Positions 27,240-36,184 are shown, counted from the stretch's first letter. The stretch: 64,000 nucleotides of DNA from an uncultured Muribaculaceae bacterium (GCA_910584055.1 CAJTZS010000019.1:1-64000); one strand, 5' to 3'. Notes: generated by a model from the sequence alone, not told the origin. A program made the numbers and translations.

Positions 27240-27384
27240 AGCGTCAATATTCAAGGATGGAGTGAATGCTCACCGTATTGCTTCAGACTATAAGAAGGAA
27301 ACAGAGACCGTAAACAACAAGACCCGTAAGACACTGAGGCTCGCTCCGGGAGGTGGGTTCGCGATAAAACTTAAGAAGAAATAA
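27221..27384 (+). pseudogene. Out-of-frame C-terminal tail of the GH97 gene
   Basis: In the +1-corrected frame the sequence continues PDGDYEASIFKDGVNAHRIA, then about 30 more residues to LRLAPGGGFAIKLKKK and TAA at 27382-27384. That is the usual GH97 ending (GYxAxIxxDGxNA ... GGGxxxxL). It is joined to the main frame only if the T7 tract at 27214-27220 is read as six. The next gene starts 10 nt after this restored stop, which supports 27384 as the original end. Confidence 0.75.
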
Positions 27385-27394
27385 CAATATCGAA

Positions 27395-28558
27395 ATGAGA
27401 AAGACAACAGGTGTGGTTATAGCACAGTTATTGCTGCCGTTATCGGCGGCTGCAATAGAGATAGTATCCGGTCCTTTTTTACAGAATATGACAGAGACGG
27501 GATGTGATATCATCTGGCGCACGGATAAGCCCGCGACCGCGTGGGTTGAGATTGCCCCCGATGACGGGACGCATTTTTATTCAACGGAGCGTCCACGTGT
27601 TTATTCCGTAGATTTGGGGAGGACCGTGATTGACACTTTTCACAAGGTGTCGTTAAGAAATCTGAAACCGGGGGCTACATACCGGTATCGGGTATTTTCG
27701 GAAGAGGTGCTTGACTGGCAACCGTATCACGTGAAGTTCGGAGATATAGCCTCGTCTAAGGTATATCCCACAGATCCTCCGGCTTTCAGGACAATGGAGG
27801 ATGGAAAAGCCACTTCGAATTTTGTCATGATAAATGACATTCATGGTAATAATGATGTGTTGAGGGACCTGCTCTCCAATGTTAAAAAGGGAGAAACGGA
27901 TTTTGTGCTCTACAACGGTGACATGGTTAATTTCATGGACAGCGAGGAGAGGATCTTCAAGGGCTTTATCGATACGTCGGTGGATATGTTCGCGAAGGAG
28001 ATTCCATACTTCATGAGCAGGGGGAATCATGAGACAAGGGGCAGTATCGCGAGTGAGTATTTGAGGTATTTCCCCAATTCGAATGACAAGCCATATTATT
28101 CTTTCAAGTCAGGTCCATGCTATTTCGTTATTCTTGACGGCGGGGAAGACAAGCCGGACACCGATATAGAGTATTCAGGCACATCCTTTTTTGATGACTA
28201 CAGGGAGGGGCAGGTTGAATGGCTTAAGAATGTAGTGGGGTCGGAAGAGTTCAAACAGTCTCCATTTAAGATAGCGGTCATTCATGTGCCGACTGTTGAT
28301 GCCGGATGGCATGGCCCGCTTCATGCTAAGAAGCTGTTCGAGCCTGTCTTAAATGAAGCGGGAATAAATTTAATGCTTTGCGGTCATATGCATGCGTATT
28401 CATACCATGAACCTGATGGTAAAAGCAGACAGTTCCCGGTTCTCATCAATTCCAATAAGGAAGCAGTGGTAGTGAAAGCCGACAATCAGATGATGTTATT
28501 GTCGGTTGTTGACCGCAATGGCAAGGCAATCCACAGTTTCGAATACAGACGCAAGTGA
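27395..28558 (+). CDS. Secreted metallophosphoesterase with purple-acid-phosphatase-like N-terminal domain
   Basis: 387 residues with a short signal peptide (LPLSAAAIE). Residues about 22-125 are an FnIII-like PAP N-terminal domain (SGPFLQNMTETGCDIIWRTD, LRNLKPGATYRYRV). The metallophosphatase domain shows the dinuclear-metal motifs in order: DIHG, NGDMV, SRGNHETRG, VIHVP and CGHMHAY. It hydrolyses phosphomonoesters or diesters in the periplasm or outside; substrate unknown. Last gene of the plus-strand PUL; converges with yraN. Confidence 0.88.
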   Translation: MRKTTGVVIAQLLLPLSAAAIEIVSGPFLQNMTETGCDIIWRTDKPATAWVEIAPDDGTHFYSTERPRVYSVDLGRTVIDTFHKVSLRNLKPGATYRYRVFSEEVLDWQPYHVKFGDIASSKVYPTDPPAFRTMEDGKATSNFVMINDIHGNNDVLRDLLSNVKKGETDFVLYNGDMVNFMDSEERIFKGFIDTSVDMFAKEIPYFMSRGNHETRGSIASEYLRYFPNSNDKPYYSFKSGPCYFVILDGGEDKPDTDIEYSGTSFFDDYREGQVEWLKNVVGSEEFKQSPFKIAVIHVPTVDAGWHGPLHAKKLFEPVLNEAGINLMLCGHMHAYSYHEPDGKSRQFPVLINSNKEAVVVKADNQMMLLSVVDRNGKAIHSFEYRRK

Positions 28559-28568
28559 TGTCTGTCGA

Positions 28569-28955
28569 TCATCGGAGAGGTGGGAGGAAGGCATCTGGAA
28601 GATGCTGGATTTCGTAAGATTCGGGAGTGCCGGTGATGGTGATTATGTCGAGTCGGTAAGGGAAAAGGTGGGGGAGACTTCTCATATAGATGTCTCCCCC
28701 TTTTATCATTTTCTTGCGTTTTGGGGAATCTACAGCATCATCCGCAGATTCAACGTTGCCTTTACGAGCCTTGACCTCAACGAAAACGATTGTGCTGTCT
28801 TTTTCCGCGATTAAGTCGATTTCAATTGTGTTAGAGACACGCCAGTTGCGCTCACGGATTACGTATCCTTGAGTGAGTAGGTAATCGGCGGCAATCTGCT
28901 CCGCCAGCTTTCCCCATTCGCGGTTGGCCGCCCCCTGCTTCTTTTTGTCAATCAT
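28569..28955 (-). CDS. YraN-family putative endonuclease (UPF0102)
   Basis: A 128-residue protein of the UPF0102 family, with the Holliday-junction-resolvase-like PD-(D/E)xK core: WGKLAEQIAADYLLTQGYVIRERNWR, then EIDLIAEKDSTIVFVEVKAR (E-I-D ... E-V-K catalytic set) and SPKRKKMI. The start overlaps the stop of the restriction gene by 4 nt (ATGA), so it is the last gene of an M-R-yraN operon. The biochemical role is not established in the family. Confidence 0.85.
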   Translation of the reverse strand: MIDKKKQGAANREWGKLAEQIAADYLLTQGYVIRERNWRVSNTIEIDLIAEKDSTIVFVEVKARKGNVESADDAVDSPKRKKMIKGGDIYMRSLPHLFPYRLDIITITGTPESYEIQHLPDAFLPPLR

Positions 28956-29680
28956 AAAAACTCTACCCAGTTTGAATTGAAATTTAATGATTTCAGCACA
29001 ATCTTTTCAGACATTGGTTCCGGATGTCTTATTCTAAATTTTATGCTGTCCGATGGTACATTACATAAAATTGTAAATTGTGATCCGTGTGGTTGCCATA
29101 TAAAATGTTTAATTCCGGTGTATTTATCAAATCCTTCAAGATTTCCACGCGTATTTTCTTTCCATTCATATTGAGATAGCTTGAAATGTTCAAGATATTC
29201 TTCGAAATACACAAAATCACGAAGGTCGTTGCTCCTTATAAGAATTCCGGTCCGGGTCGCCTTGTAATGTGCCAAAGCAATATCAACACGCGAATTCCAT
29301 ATTGCCAGCACAGCCTCTCCCGTCTTTTGGATATCTTCATGAGGATCAACAATTCCATAGGAATAGTCAGGAGAGCATCTGCCACTAATCAGACGTACGG
29401 TTTTTGCATTGAACGGACAGGTATTTTTAACCGTTTTCATAGACCATGCGGTATGGTCTTTTTCTACATCGGCAATGCCAAGAGGAGAACTAAGATGCTT
29501 CCCATCTATTGCCGATGCAAATATGTCACCCCAGTCATCACCGGTCATGTCTTTCCTTCCGGTATAAATAAGGAACACGATGGAACCTGCTATCCTTAAA
29601 ATAATCTCGTGAGGTATATTCTCCAAGGAGTAGGGGGATTCCGATAAATATTTTGAGTCCCTTAGTTTCGGCTTTTTCAT
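28952..29680 (-). CDS. Probable type II restriction endonuclease
   Basis: 242 residues, 4-nt overlaps with the methyltransferase gene upstream and yraN downstream. A plausible PD-(D/E)xK site lies at GIADVEKDHTAWSMKTVK (Asp about 71 or 75, Lys about 82), preceded by GDDWGDIF with acidic residues. No match is recognised to a named enzyme; its position next to a 5-methylcytosine methyltransferase gives the call. It would cut unmethylated foreign DNA at the site protected by the partner. AT-rich like its partner. Confidence 0.7.
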   Translation of the reverse strand: MKKPKLRDSKYLSESPYSLENIPHEIILRIAGSIVFLIYTGRKDMTGDDWGDIFASAIDGKHLSSPLGIADVEKDHTAWSMKTVKNTCPFNAKTVRLISGRCSPDYSYGIVDPHEDIQKTGEAVLAIWNSRVDIALAHYKATRTGILIRSNDLRDFVYFEEYLEHFKLSQYEWKENTRGNLEGFDKYTGIKHFIWQPHGSQFTILCNVPSDSIKFRIRHPEPMSEKIVLKSLNFNSNWVEFL

Positions 29681-30912
29681 AATAAGTCAACAATTTTCTT
29701 AGCAACTTCTCTGATCATCGGCACCGCGACAGAGTTGCCGGTCTGTCTCCTTATGTCGGAATGGGGCACCGCAATTACAAAATTTTCGGGAAATCCCTGT
29801 AATCTTAAAAGTTCTCTTGATGATGGCCTTCTATATCCGTTAATAAGCAAATAATTATAGGATGCCCCGGTCCTAAGCGCACAGGCATATGGAAGAACCG
29901 ATATGTTACCTGATTTATTTTCATGCCATATGGATGGATAAAACAATTTTTTGCCTACTGTGCTTTGGATTCTCTTCTTACAGATATCTTCTGAGGCAAA
30001 TAGTTTCTTATCAACAACGCTGTCGCGTTCAATTATGCTTGACAAATCGTATTGTGTTTTAGGAAAATCGAAATTGAATTTGTCTGCCTTGTCTTTATCT
30101 TTAAATCCGACAATTATGGTTCGTTCCCTTTTCTGGGGCACTCCAAAATCCAGTGCATTCAGTATATTCCATTTTACAAAATACCCTAAATCTTTTAATG
30201 TCTGAATTATAGTTTCGAATGTTTTTCCATGGTCATGAGTGACCAGTTGCTTAACATTTTCTAAAAGAAAAGCTTTGGGTCTGTGGTGTTTAAGTATTCT
30301 TGCAACTTCAAAGAATAGAGTGCCTCTTGTGTCTTCAAATCCTTTCATTTTTCCTATTATGGAAAATGCCTGACAGGGGAATCCTGCAAGAAGAATATCG
30401 TGAGCAGGTATGAAATCCTCTTTAATTTTAGTAATGTCTCCGAACGGGATTTCTCCATAATTATGGATATAAGATGTTTGAGCTTTTTTATCCCATTCAG
30501 AAGAAAATACACATTTGCCTCCTAACTCACTGAATGGTAATCTGATTCCTCCGATACCGGCAAAAAGGTCAATAAATCTGAATTTATATTTAGTCCTGTT
30601 GGGAAAAGGTACATCCATTAATGATGTAAATAAATCCAGTTGTGTCCAGTCTTCGGCTACGCAATCTATTCCCGTAGATTCAGAATTGTTGTAATGCAAC
30701 TTTATGAAGTCGTTTGCAATGTCTCTCATCTCTAACCTTTCTTTTTTAGATAAATCTTCATAGTTGTGAAAGGCGTGAGATAGCAGAGCCATTTGGTCAT
30801 AAAGGGATTGATAATCAAATTCCCTTATGACCAAATGTCTGCCAAGAGTAAAATCCTTTGATGTTCTTACAGGAAAATTACTTAAATCCCAGATTGTGTT
30901 ATTCAGGGACAT
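29677..30912 (-). CDS. DNA (cytosine-5) methyltransferase
   Basis: 411 residues. All key m5C motifs are visible in the usual order: I FIDLFAGIGG (about 113-122), IV GFPCQAFS (catalytic Cys about 180), VI FLLENVKQL, VIII PQKRERTIIVG, a target-recognition region between about 270 and 370, and X RRQTGNSVAVPM. An extra N-terminal ~105 residues (ALLSHAFHNYEDLSKKERL) is unusual and may be regulatory or DNA-binding. It protects host DNA from the coupled endonuclease and, being upstream, is made first. Confidence 0.92.
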   Translation of the reverse strand: MSLNNTIWDLSNFPVRTSKDFTLGRHLVIREFDYQSLYDQMALLSHAFHNYEDLSKKERLEMRDIANDFIKLHYNNSESTGIDCVAEDWTQLDLFTSLMDVPFPNRTKYKFRFIDLFAGIGGIRLPFSELGGKCVFSSEWDKKAQTSYIHNYGEIPFGDITKIKEDFIPAHDILLAGFPCQAFSIIGKMKGFEDTRGTLFFEVARILKHHRPKAFLLENVKQLVTHDHGKTFETIIQTLKDLGYFVKWNILNALDFGVPQKRERTIIVGFKDKDKADKFNFDFPKTQYDLSSIIERDSVVDKKLFASEDICKKRIQSTVGKKLFYPSIWHENKSGNISVLPYACALRTGASYNYLLINGYRRPSSRELLRLQGFPENFVIAVPHSDIRRQTGNSVAVPMIREVAKKIVDLL

Positions 30913-30948
30913 TCATTCAGATTTTTTGTTTTAAATAAATTCTTACAT

Positions 30949-31797
30949 TTAATAGGCTTTGAAGGACATGTCGAGACCTTTGACGGAGTGGGTGAGTGCT
31001 CCGACGGAGATGAAGTCAACGCCTGCTTCGCCGTATTCGCGGAGGTTCTCGAGGGTGATGCCGCCGGAGGATTCGGTCTCTACTTTGCCATCGACAAGTG
31101 CTACGGCTTCCTTGGTGAGGGCGGGGGTGAAGTTGTCGAACATGATGCGGTCAACACCTCCGTGAGCCAATACACGACGAATGTCGTCAAGGCTGCGCAC
31201 TTCAACCTCAATCTTTAGGTCTTTGCAGTTTTCCTTGCAATAGTCGTTCGCACGTTGGATGGCCTTCTCTATGCCGCCTGCGAAATCGATGTGGTTGTCC
31301 TTGATGAGGATCATGTCGAACAGACCGATGCGGTGGTTCGTGCCGCCGCCGATTTTTACAGCCTCCTTTTCAAGCATACGCATGCCGGGAGTTGTCTTGC
31401 GGGTGTCGAGAACGCGTGTGTGGAGACCCTTCAGTTCATCCTGATAGCGGCGGGTCATGGTTGCCACTCCGCTCATCCGCTGCATGATGTTGAGCATGGT
31501 GCGTTCTGCAATGAGTAAAGCGCGGACCGGGCCTTCAGCTGTGAATGCGATGTCTCCTTTCTTAACTTCAGCCCCGTCATGGAGCATTACGGTCATTTTG
31601 ATTGAGGGGTCAACCTTGTGAAGCACTTTCTCGGCAACGTCAACTCCGGCAAGGATGCCGTCTTCCTTGATTATAAGGCGAGAACGCCCCATGGCGTCAG
31701 CCGGGATTGTTGAGAGGGTAGTGTGATCGCCATCGCCGAGGTCTTCGGCAAATGCGAGGTTCAAGAGGTCTTCGATAAGATCGTCTTTAGTTTTCAT
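30949..31797 (-). CDS. nadC: Nicotinate-nucleotide pyrophosphorylase (quinolinate phosphoribosyltransferase)
   Basis: 282 residues; makes nicotinate mononucleotide from quinolinate and PRPP in NAD synthesis. Seen: AFAEDLGDGDHTTLSTIP, RTMLNIMQRMSGVAT, LDTRKTTPGMRMLEK, KIGGGTNHRIGLFDMILIKDNH, ESSGGITLENLREYGEAGVDFISVGALTHS (broken here into its motifs). All are QPRTase signatures. It sits in the nadC-rlmH-DoxX order; the R-M operon lies downstream, 36 nt away. Confidence 0.96.
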   Translation of the reverse strand: MKTKDDLIEDLLNLAFAEDLGDGDHTTLSTIPADAMGRSRLIIKEDGILAGVDVAEKVLHKVDPSIKMTVMLHDGAEVKKGDIAFTAEGPVRALLIAERTMLNIMQRMSGVATMTRRYQDELKGLHTRVLDTRKTTPGMRMLEKEAVKIGGGTNHRIGLFDMILIKDNHIDFAGGIEKAIQRANDYCKENCKDLKIEVEVRSLDDIRRVLAHGGVDRIMFDNFTPALTKEAVALVDGKVETESSGGITLENLREYGEAGVDFISVGALTHSVKGLDMSFKAY

Positions 31798-31824
31798 ATT
31801 TTCTTTGGGTTTAAGTTTTCTTTA

Positions 31825-31862
31825 ATGGGGCGGGATAGGGCTGAATAGGGCGGGATGGGATT
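31825..31862. repeat. Intergenic G-tract repeat
   Basis: AATGGGGCGGGATAGGG and further units of about 9 nt in the nadC-rlmH gap. Flanking genes run on the minus strand. Same family as at 4564, 24175 and 25292. Confidence 0.6.
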
Positions 31863-31881
31863 TTTCATTCCACATTAAACA

Positions 31882-32355
31882 TTATTCATGGTGATAGGGT
31901 TCGCCACGGAGGATGGTCATCGCACGGTAGACCTGCTCCGTGAAGAAAAGACGTACCATCTCATGGTTGAAAGTCATTTTAGAAAGCGAGAGGAGGGAGT
32001 CGGAGCGCCTATATACAGCCTCGGAGAAGCCGTAAGGTCCGCCAACGATGAATACGACTTTACGTCTTCCCGATATCATCTGCTTTTCAATGAATCCTGA
32101 AAATTCTATTGATGAATATTCCTTGCCCCGTTCATCGAGAAGGATGATAAAGTCGGATGGAGCGATCGATTCAAGTATCTTCTCACCCTCCAGTTCCTTT
32201 TGTTTTGTTTTCTCCATCTTCGAGACATTTTTGATGTCGGGAATAGATTTGATGGAGTAGGGTATATAATGTTTCAATCGTTTTATATATTCAGCTATGC
32301 CGTCTTCTACAAAACGGATTGAAGTCTTTCCGACAGTCAGCAGTTCTATCTCCAT
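31882..32355 (-). CDS. rlmH: 23S rRNA (pseudouridine1915-N3)-methyltransferase RlmH
   Basis: 157 residues, typical length. SPOUT-fold signature: IILLDERGKEYSSIEFSGFI, VVFIVGGPYGFSEAVYRRSD, SLSKMTFNHEMVRLFFTEQV and final YHHE. Methylates pseudouridine 1915 in helix 69 of 23S rRNA. Separated from DoxX by only 7 nt, so likely cotranscribed with it and DUF1599. Confidence 0.96.
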   Translation of the reverse strand: MEIELLTVGKTSIRFVEDGIAEYIKRLKHYIPYSIKSIPDIKNVSKMEKTKQKELEGEKILESIAPSDFIILLDERGKEYSSIEFSGFIEKQMISGRRKVVFIVGGPYGFSEAVYRRSDSLLSLSKMTFNHEMVRLFFTEQVYRAMTILRGEPYHHE

Positions 32356-32362
32356 ATTATGA

Positions 32363-33643
32363 TCATTTACTGAAAGCCCTCCTGAGGTGAGGAATGAAGG
32401 AAAACATGATAAGCAATGCCATCACTGACAAGTAAATATAAGAATAATTCAGAAGCATGCGATGGTTGTCGCGGGCAAAACTCATCGGATCGGCTGAAGT
32501 GTCCTTTGCCATGAAGTCGTCTGTATTGATTGCCCTTAACGTGCTTTTCCATGTCACGATGCCGTCATGGGTGAATACCACTGCCGGATTGCCTCTTGCC
32601 AGTTCTTTGATTGCAGTGTCATCAGCTGTATATATGGGATAATCCGGCATGGAGAGGTCTGTCCAATTATCAATTTCTTCACGAGAACCTGACACTGCTG
32701 CCACCATGTCGATGTCATGTTGCGATGCCCAGTCATGAAGGGAATTGATTTTCCAGGTGGTTGAAATCGAGACATCACCAAGATCCGGCATCAGAAGAAG
32801 AATGCGGTCTCTATCGGGAGTCAGCACTTCCTCCGTTACATCCTCATTTCCTTCCCATATGTGGAATCCTTTGTCATTCTCATTCCCGGCATCGGAATCC
32901 GAGGTGTTTTCTTTACGGTCAACGAATACCCACCCTTCGCTTTCATCCGGGAGGTTATCCATTGAGAACTCCTTGTTTATCCCGTCCTTGCTGTAAATAA
33001 ATGTGATATCGGGTTCCGTTGTTTCTATCTGTTCATTCAAGGGCTTACCGGTTTCATAGGGTCTGAAATCTATAAGCGGTTGATACAAGTATCCCAGGAG
33101 TTCAATGAGAGAGATGAACAGACCGGTAGCGATGAACGCTATCCATTGGATAGCGGGAGTTATGAGGCATGCGCAATACTTGTTATACCTCACCAGCCAG
33201 AGCGTGAAAGCAAAGAGCAACACATTTTTCCAGAACGTAGCCCAGTTTGATATAATGAATGCATCGCCGAAACATCCGCAGTCAGCCACGGGGTCAAATA
33301 CCGCGATCCATAAAGTGAATGGCAGCATAAAGCACATCAGAGCAAAGCTGAGAATAGCGATCCCTTTGCGGAAACATCCCGTGGCGAGACACACTCCTAT
33401 AAAAAACTCTATGCCACAAAGAAAGAATACACCGACCAAAACAAGGTTCGGCCAGATGGTCAACCCCATGGCTGCGAGGTAGTCTTCCACCTTGTAGAGC
33501 GTGCCCCATGGATCGATAGCCTTGACAAATCCGGAAAATATGAAGACTAATGCCGTCAATTCTCGGATTATCCATGTGACACCACGGACAAGCCTGCTTT
33601 CCGGATCAGGCGAAACGTATTTTGATAAGTGCGAATATTGCAT
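32363..33643 (-). CDS. DoxX-family membrane protein with thioredoxin-like C-terminal domain
   Basis: 426 residues. N-terminal DoxX module of four or five TM helices (FIFSGFVKAIDPWGTLYKVEDYL is a clear BT_3928/DoxX start), then a hydrophilic domain (about residues 215-395) that reads as a thioredoxin-like fold (RILLLMPDLGDVSISTTWKI, MVAAVSGSRE, GNPAVVFTHDGIVTWKS) and a final TM helix. Such Bacteroidales proteins are thought to take part in membrane redox; the exact role is unknown. Overlaps the DUF1599 gene by 38 nt. Confidence 0.8.
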   Translation of the reverse strand: MQYSHLSKYVSPDPESRLVRGVTWIIRELTALVFIFSGFVKAIDPWGTLYKVEDYLAAMGLTIWPNLVLVGVFFLCGIEFFIGVCLATGCFRKGIAILSFALMCFMLPFTLWIAVFDPVADCGCFGDAFIISNWATFWKNVLLFAFTLWLVRYNKYCACLITPAIQWIAFIATGLFISLIELLGYLYQPLIDFRPYETGKPLNEQIETTEPDITFIYSKDGINKEFSMDNLPDESEGWVFVDRKENTSDSDAGNENDKGFHIWEGNEDVTEEVLTPDRDRILLLMPDLGDVSISTTWKINSLHDWASQHDIDMVAAVSGSREEIDNWTDLSMPDYPIYTADDTAIKELARGNPAVVFTHDGIVTWKSTLRAINTDDFMAKDTSADPMSFARDNHRMLLNYSYIYLSVMALLIMFSFIPHLRRAFSK

Positions 33644-34151
33644 AGTTAATCATGTCCATATAATTGGCATCAATCCCTTCGCTTACGATTGTTTTGCCAT
33701 GATGGTCTTCTATCTCTTTTGTGCGCATGAGTTTCTGGAGGATGATGTCGGTGAAAGAGCTTACGCGCATTTCACGCCATGCTTCGTCATAGTCATGGTT
33801 CTTGTTCATCATCAGCGCGGTGGCGGCCTCTATCTTCTCCTTGTAGAGCTTTAGCGCTTCATCTGCTGGGACGGGTTCTCCCGCACCGAGATCGAGCTGG
33901 ATAAGGGCTATGGCGCAATAATTGACGATACCGATGAATTCCGGTTCTATTCCTTCGTTCACAGCAGCTGCCTCAATACCTTTTTCTTCGAGTGAGCGGA
34001 TTCTGCGAGCTTTAATGAATATCTGGTCAGTCAGGCTTGACGGACGCATGATCCGCCAGGACGTGCCATAGTCTTTAAGTTTCTTTTCGAAGATGTCGCG
34101 GCAAACAGCCTTTACCGCGGCAAACTCTTCGGCTGTATTGTGGGTGCTCAT
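33606..34151 (-). CDS. DUF1599 protein, internally duplicated
   Basis: 181 residues made of two homologous halves (residues about 15-90 and 100-175): KDYGTSWRIMRPSSLTDQI and HDYDEAWREMRVSSFTDII, each ending in a GI(E/D)...NY.AIALI helix. This is the DUF1599 arrangement always found beside the DoxX/RlmH genes in Bacteroidetes; function unknown, possibly nucleotide-related like other all-alpha families. Start ATG 34151. Confidence 0.85.
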   Translation of the reverse strand: MSTHNTAEEFAAVKAVCRDIFEKKLKDYGTSWRIMRPSSLTDQIFIKARRIRSLEEKGIEAAAVNEGIEPEFIGIVNYCAIALIQLDLGAGEPVPADEALKLYKEKIEAATALMMNKNHDYDEAWREMRVSSFTDIILQKLMRTKEIEDHHGKTIVSEGIDANYMDMINYAIFALIKIRFA

Positions 34152-34224
34152 ATAATGTTTATTATTTTAACTGCGAAAATACAAAAAAAAACAGAAATAG
34201 CTTTATATATTCGCGAATAGTTGC

Positions 34225-34232
34225 TATTTTTG
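34225..34232 (+). promoter_or_regulatory. -7 element of the aguA promoter
   Basis: TATTTTTG at 34225-34232 fits TAnnTTTG and lies 22 nt before the aguA ATG, giving a short leader. Confidence 0.5.
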
Positions 34233-34254
34233 AAGTCAACTTATAAATCATATT

Positions 34255-35304
34255 ATGGATAATGATATAAGGCTGATGGCGGAATGGGAGAGCTGCAGGA
34301 GTATTCTGCTCGCGCTTCCGGAGCCACATACCGACTGGGCTTACATACTTGAAGAGGCACGCGAGCAGTATCAGCGCATGGTGTCGGCCTTCACTTCGCA
34401 CGGATACCACTGTGTTGTTCTGACAGCGGATAAGGATTCTGCAGCGCGTCTCCTGCAGGATTGTGACCAATCCTTAATAACCCTGATCGAGGCGGAATAT
34501 AACGATACATGGACACGTGATTACGGTCCGATTTCAGTGATAAGAGGTGAGAGGCTTCGTGCACTCGACTTAGGGTTTAACGGATGGGGACTGAAATTTG
34601 CAGCCGATCATGACAATCTTGTGAACCTGCAACTCAGAGACAAGTATGTTATAACCCCGGAAGTATATAGAAATGAACGGGATTTTATTCTTGAAGGTGG
34701 GTCGATAGAGACGGATGGAGCGGGCACATTGTTGACAACCTCGCGATGTCTTTGCTCCCCGAACAGGAATGGAGGCCATGGCAAACATGAACTTAATGAA
34801 ATATTGAAACGCCGTCTGGGTATAGAGCATACGCTCTGGCTTGATTATGGAGCATTAGCCGGTGATGATACGGATTCGCATATCGATACACTTTGCCGGA
34901 TGGCTCCGGGCAATACGATACTTTTCACCGGTTGCCGCGATATGGATGACGAGCATTTCGAAGAGCTGCTGAAAATGAGGGCACAGCTGACCATGATGCG
35001 AAATCAGGAAGGGGAACCATACAACCTTGTCGAACTTCCGCTTCCAGCTCCAATTCATGATGAAGAAGGAAACCGGCTTCCGGCATCCTATGCCAACTAT
35101 CTTGTGACTCCGGATACAATCTTCATGCCCGTTTATTCGCAACCGGAGAATGACGCACTTGCATGTTATACAATAAAGGTTGCATTCCCTGATCATGAAA
35201 TTGTGCCGGTGGAGTGCTCAACCCTTATCAAGCAACATGGGTCGCTCCATTGCGCCACGATGCAGATACCAGACAATATTTTTAATTCTACAGTATATGA
35301 ATAA
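34255..35304 (+). CDS. aguA: Agmatine deiminase
   Basis: 349 residues; converts agmatine to N-carbamoylputrescine. Family marks: RLMAEWESCRSILLALP, NDTWTRDYGPISV, LDLGFNGWG, LEGGSIETDGAGTLLTT, DDTDSHIDTLCR (His/Asp) and the nucleophile Cys in KQHGSLHCATMQIP near the end. It overlaps aguB by 8 nt and forms the arginine-decarboxylase-dependent putrescine route. Confidence 0.94.
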   Translation: MDNDIRLMAEWESCRSILLALPEPHTDWAYILEEAREQYQRMVSAFTSHGYHCVVLTADKDSAARLLQDCDQSLITLIEAEYNDTWTRDYGPISVIRGERLRALDLGFNGWGLKFAADHDNLVNLQLRDKYVITPEVYRNERDFILEGGSIETDGAGTLLTTSRCLCSPNRNGGHGKHELNEILKRRLGIEHTLWLDYGALAGDDTDSHIDTLCRMAPGNTILFTGCRDMDDEHFEELLKMRAQLTMMRNQEGEPYNLVELPLPAPIHDEEGNRLPASYANYLVTPDTIFMPVYSQPENDALACYTIKVAFPDHEIVPVECSTLIKQHGSLHCATMQIPDNIFNSTVYE

Positions 35305-36184
35305 TAAACTGCAAGTAGGAATAGTGCAGCATTCCTTTATTGAGGATATAGATTTCAACAGGGCGCGCAATCTCACGGCGATTGAAAATCTCGCATCGGA
35401 GGGGGCAAGGTTGATAGTGCTTTCCGAGCTTCACGATTCCCTCTACTTCTGCCAGACTGAGGATGTGGATAAATTCGATCTCGCCCAGACACTGCCGGGA
35501 GATTTCACAGAATTTTACGGATCGGCAGCTGCCGCTAACAACGTTGTGATAGTGACAAGCACATTCGAGCGCCGGGCTCCGGGGTTGTATCATAACACCG
35601 CAGTAATTTTCGATACAGATGGTTCGGTTGCCGGCAAATACCGCAAGATGCATATTCCCGATGACCCCGGGTTTTATGAGAAATTCTATTTCACTCCCGG
35701 TGATCTCGGCTTTGAGCCGATAGAGACATCTGTCGGTAAACTCGGAGTGTTGGTATGCTGGGACCAGTGGTATCCCGAAGCTGCGCGTCTTATGGCCATG
35801 AAAGGGGCTGAAATGCTTATTTATCCTACGGCTATAGGGTGGAATCCTGACGACCCACAGGATGAGAAAGAGAGACAGCGGGAGGCATGGATCACAGTGC
35901 AGCGCGGTCATGCAGTAGCTAACGGCATTCCAGTGATAAGTGTCAACAGGTGTGGCTTCGAGGAAGACCCCTCGGGGCAGACTTCGGGTATCGATTTCTG
36001 GGGATCGAGTTTCATCACCGGTCCACAAGGCGAATTCCTTTATTTAGCACCTGATAACGCTCCTGCGGAGCAGGTTGTGGAAATCGACATCAACAGATCG
36101 GAGGATGTGAGGAGATGGTGGCCCTTCTTCCGCGACCGTAGAATAGAGAATTATGGTGATATTTCGAAACGCTTCTTGATATAG
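35297..36184 (+). CDS. aguB: N-carbamoylputrescine amidase
   Basis: 295 residues from ATG 35297 (MNNKLQVGIVQHS), which overlaps the aguA end; an earlier in-frame start lies inside aguA. Nitrilase fold with the Glu-Lys-Cys triad: LSELHDSLY, GKYRKMHIPDDPGF and GVLVCWDQWYPEAARLMA. Hydrolyses N-carbamoylputrescine to putrescine, CO2 and ammonia. Its TAG stop (36182-36184) shares its last base with the terminal repeat of the following element. Confidence 0.94.
   Translation: MNNKLQVGIVQHSFIEDIDFNRARNLTAIENLASEGARLIVLSELHDSLYFCQTEDVDKFDLAQTLPGDFTEFYGSAAAANNVVIVTSTFERRAPGLYHNTAVIFDTDGSVAGKYRKMHIPDDPGFYEKFYFTPGDLGFEPIETSVGKLGVLVCWDQWYPEAARLMAMKGAEMLIYPTAIGWNPDDPQDEKERQREAWITVQRGHAVANGIPVISVNRCGFEEDPSGQTSGIDFWGSSFITGPQGEFLYLAPDNAPAEQVVEIDINRSEDVRRWWPFFRDRRIENYGDISKRFLI

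Noticed and set aside
28506..28814. Plus-strand frame over the end of the phosphoesterase and yraN
   Set aside because: Antisense to yraN, no family pattern, and both neighbours are solid genes.
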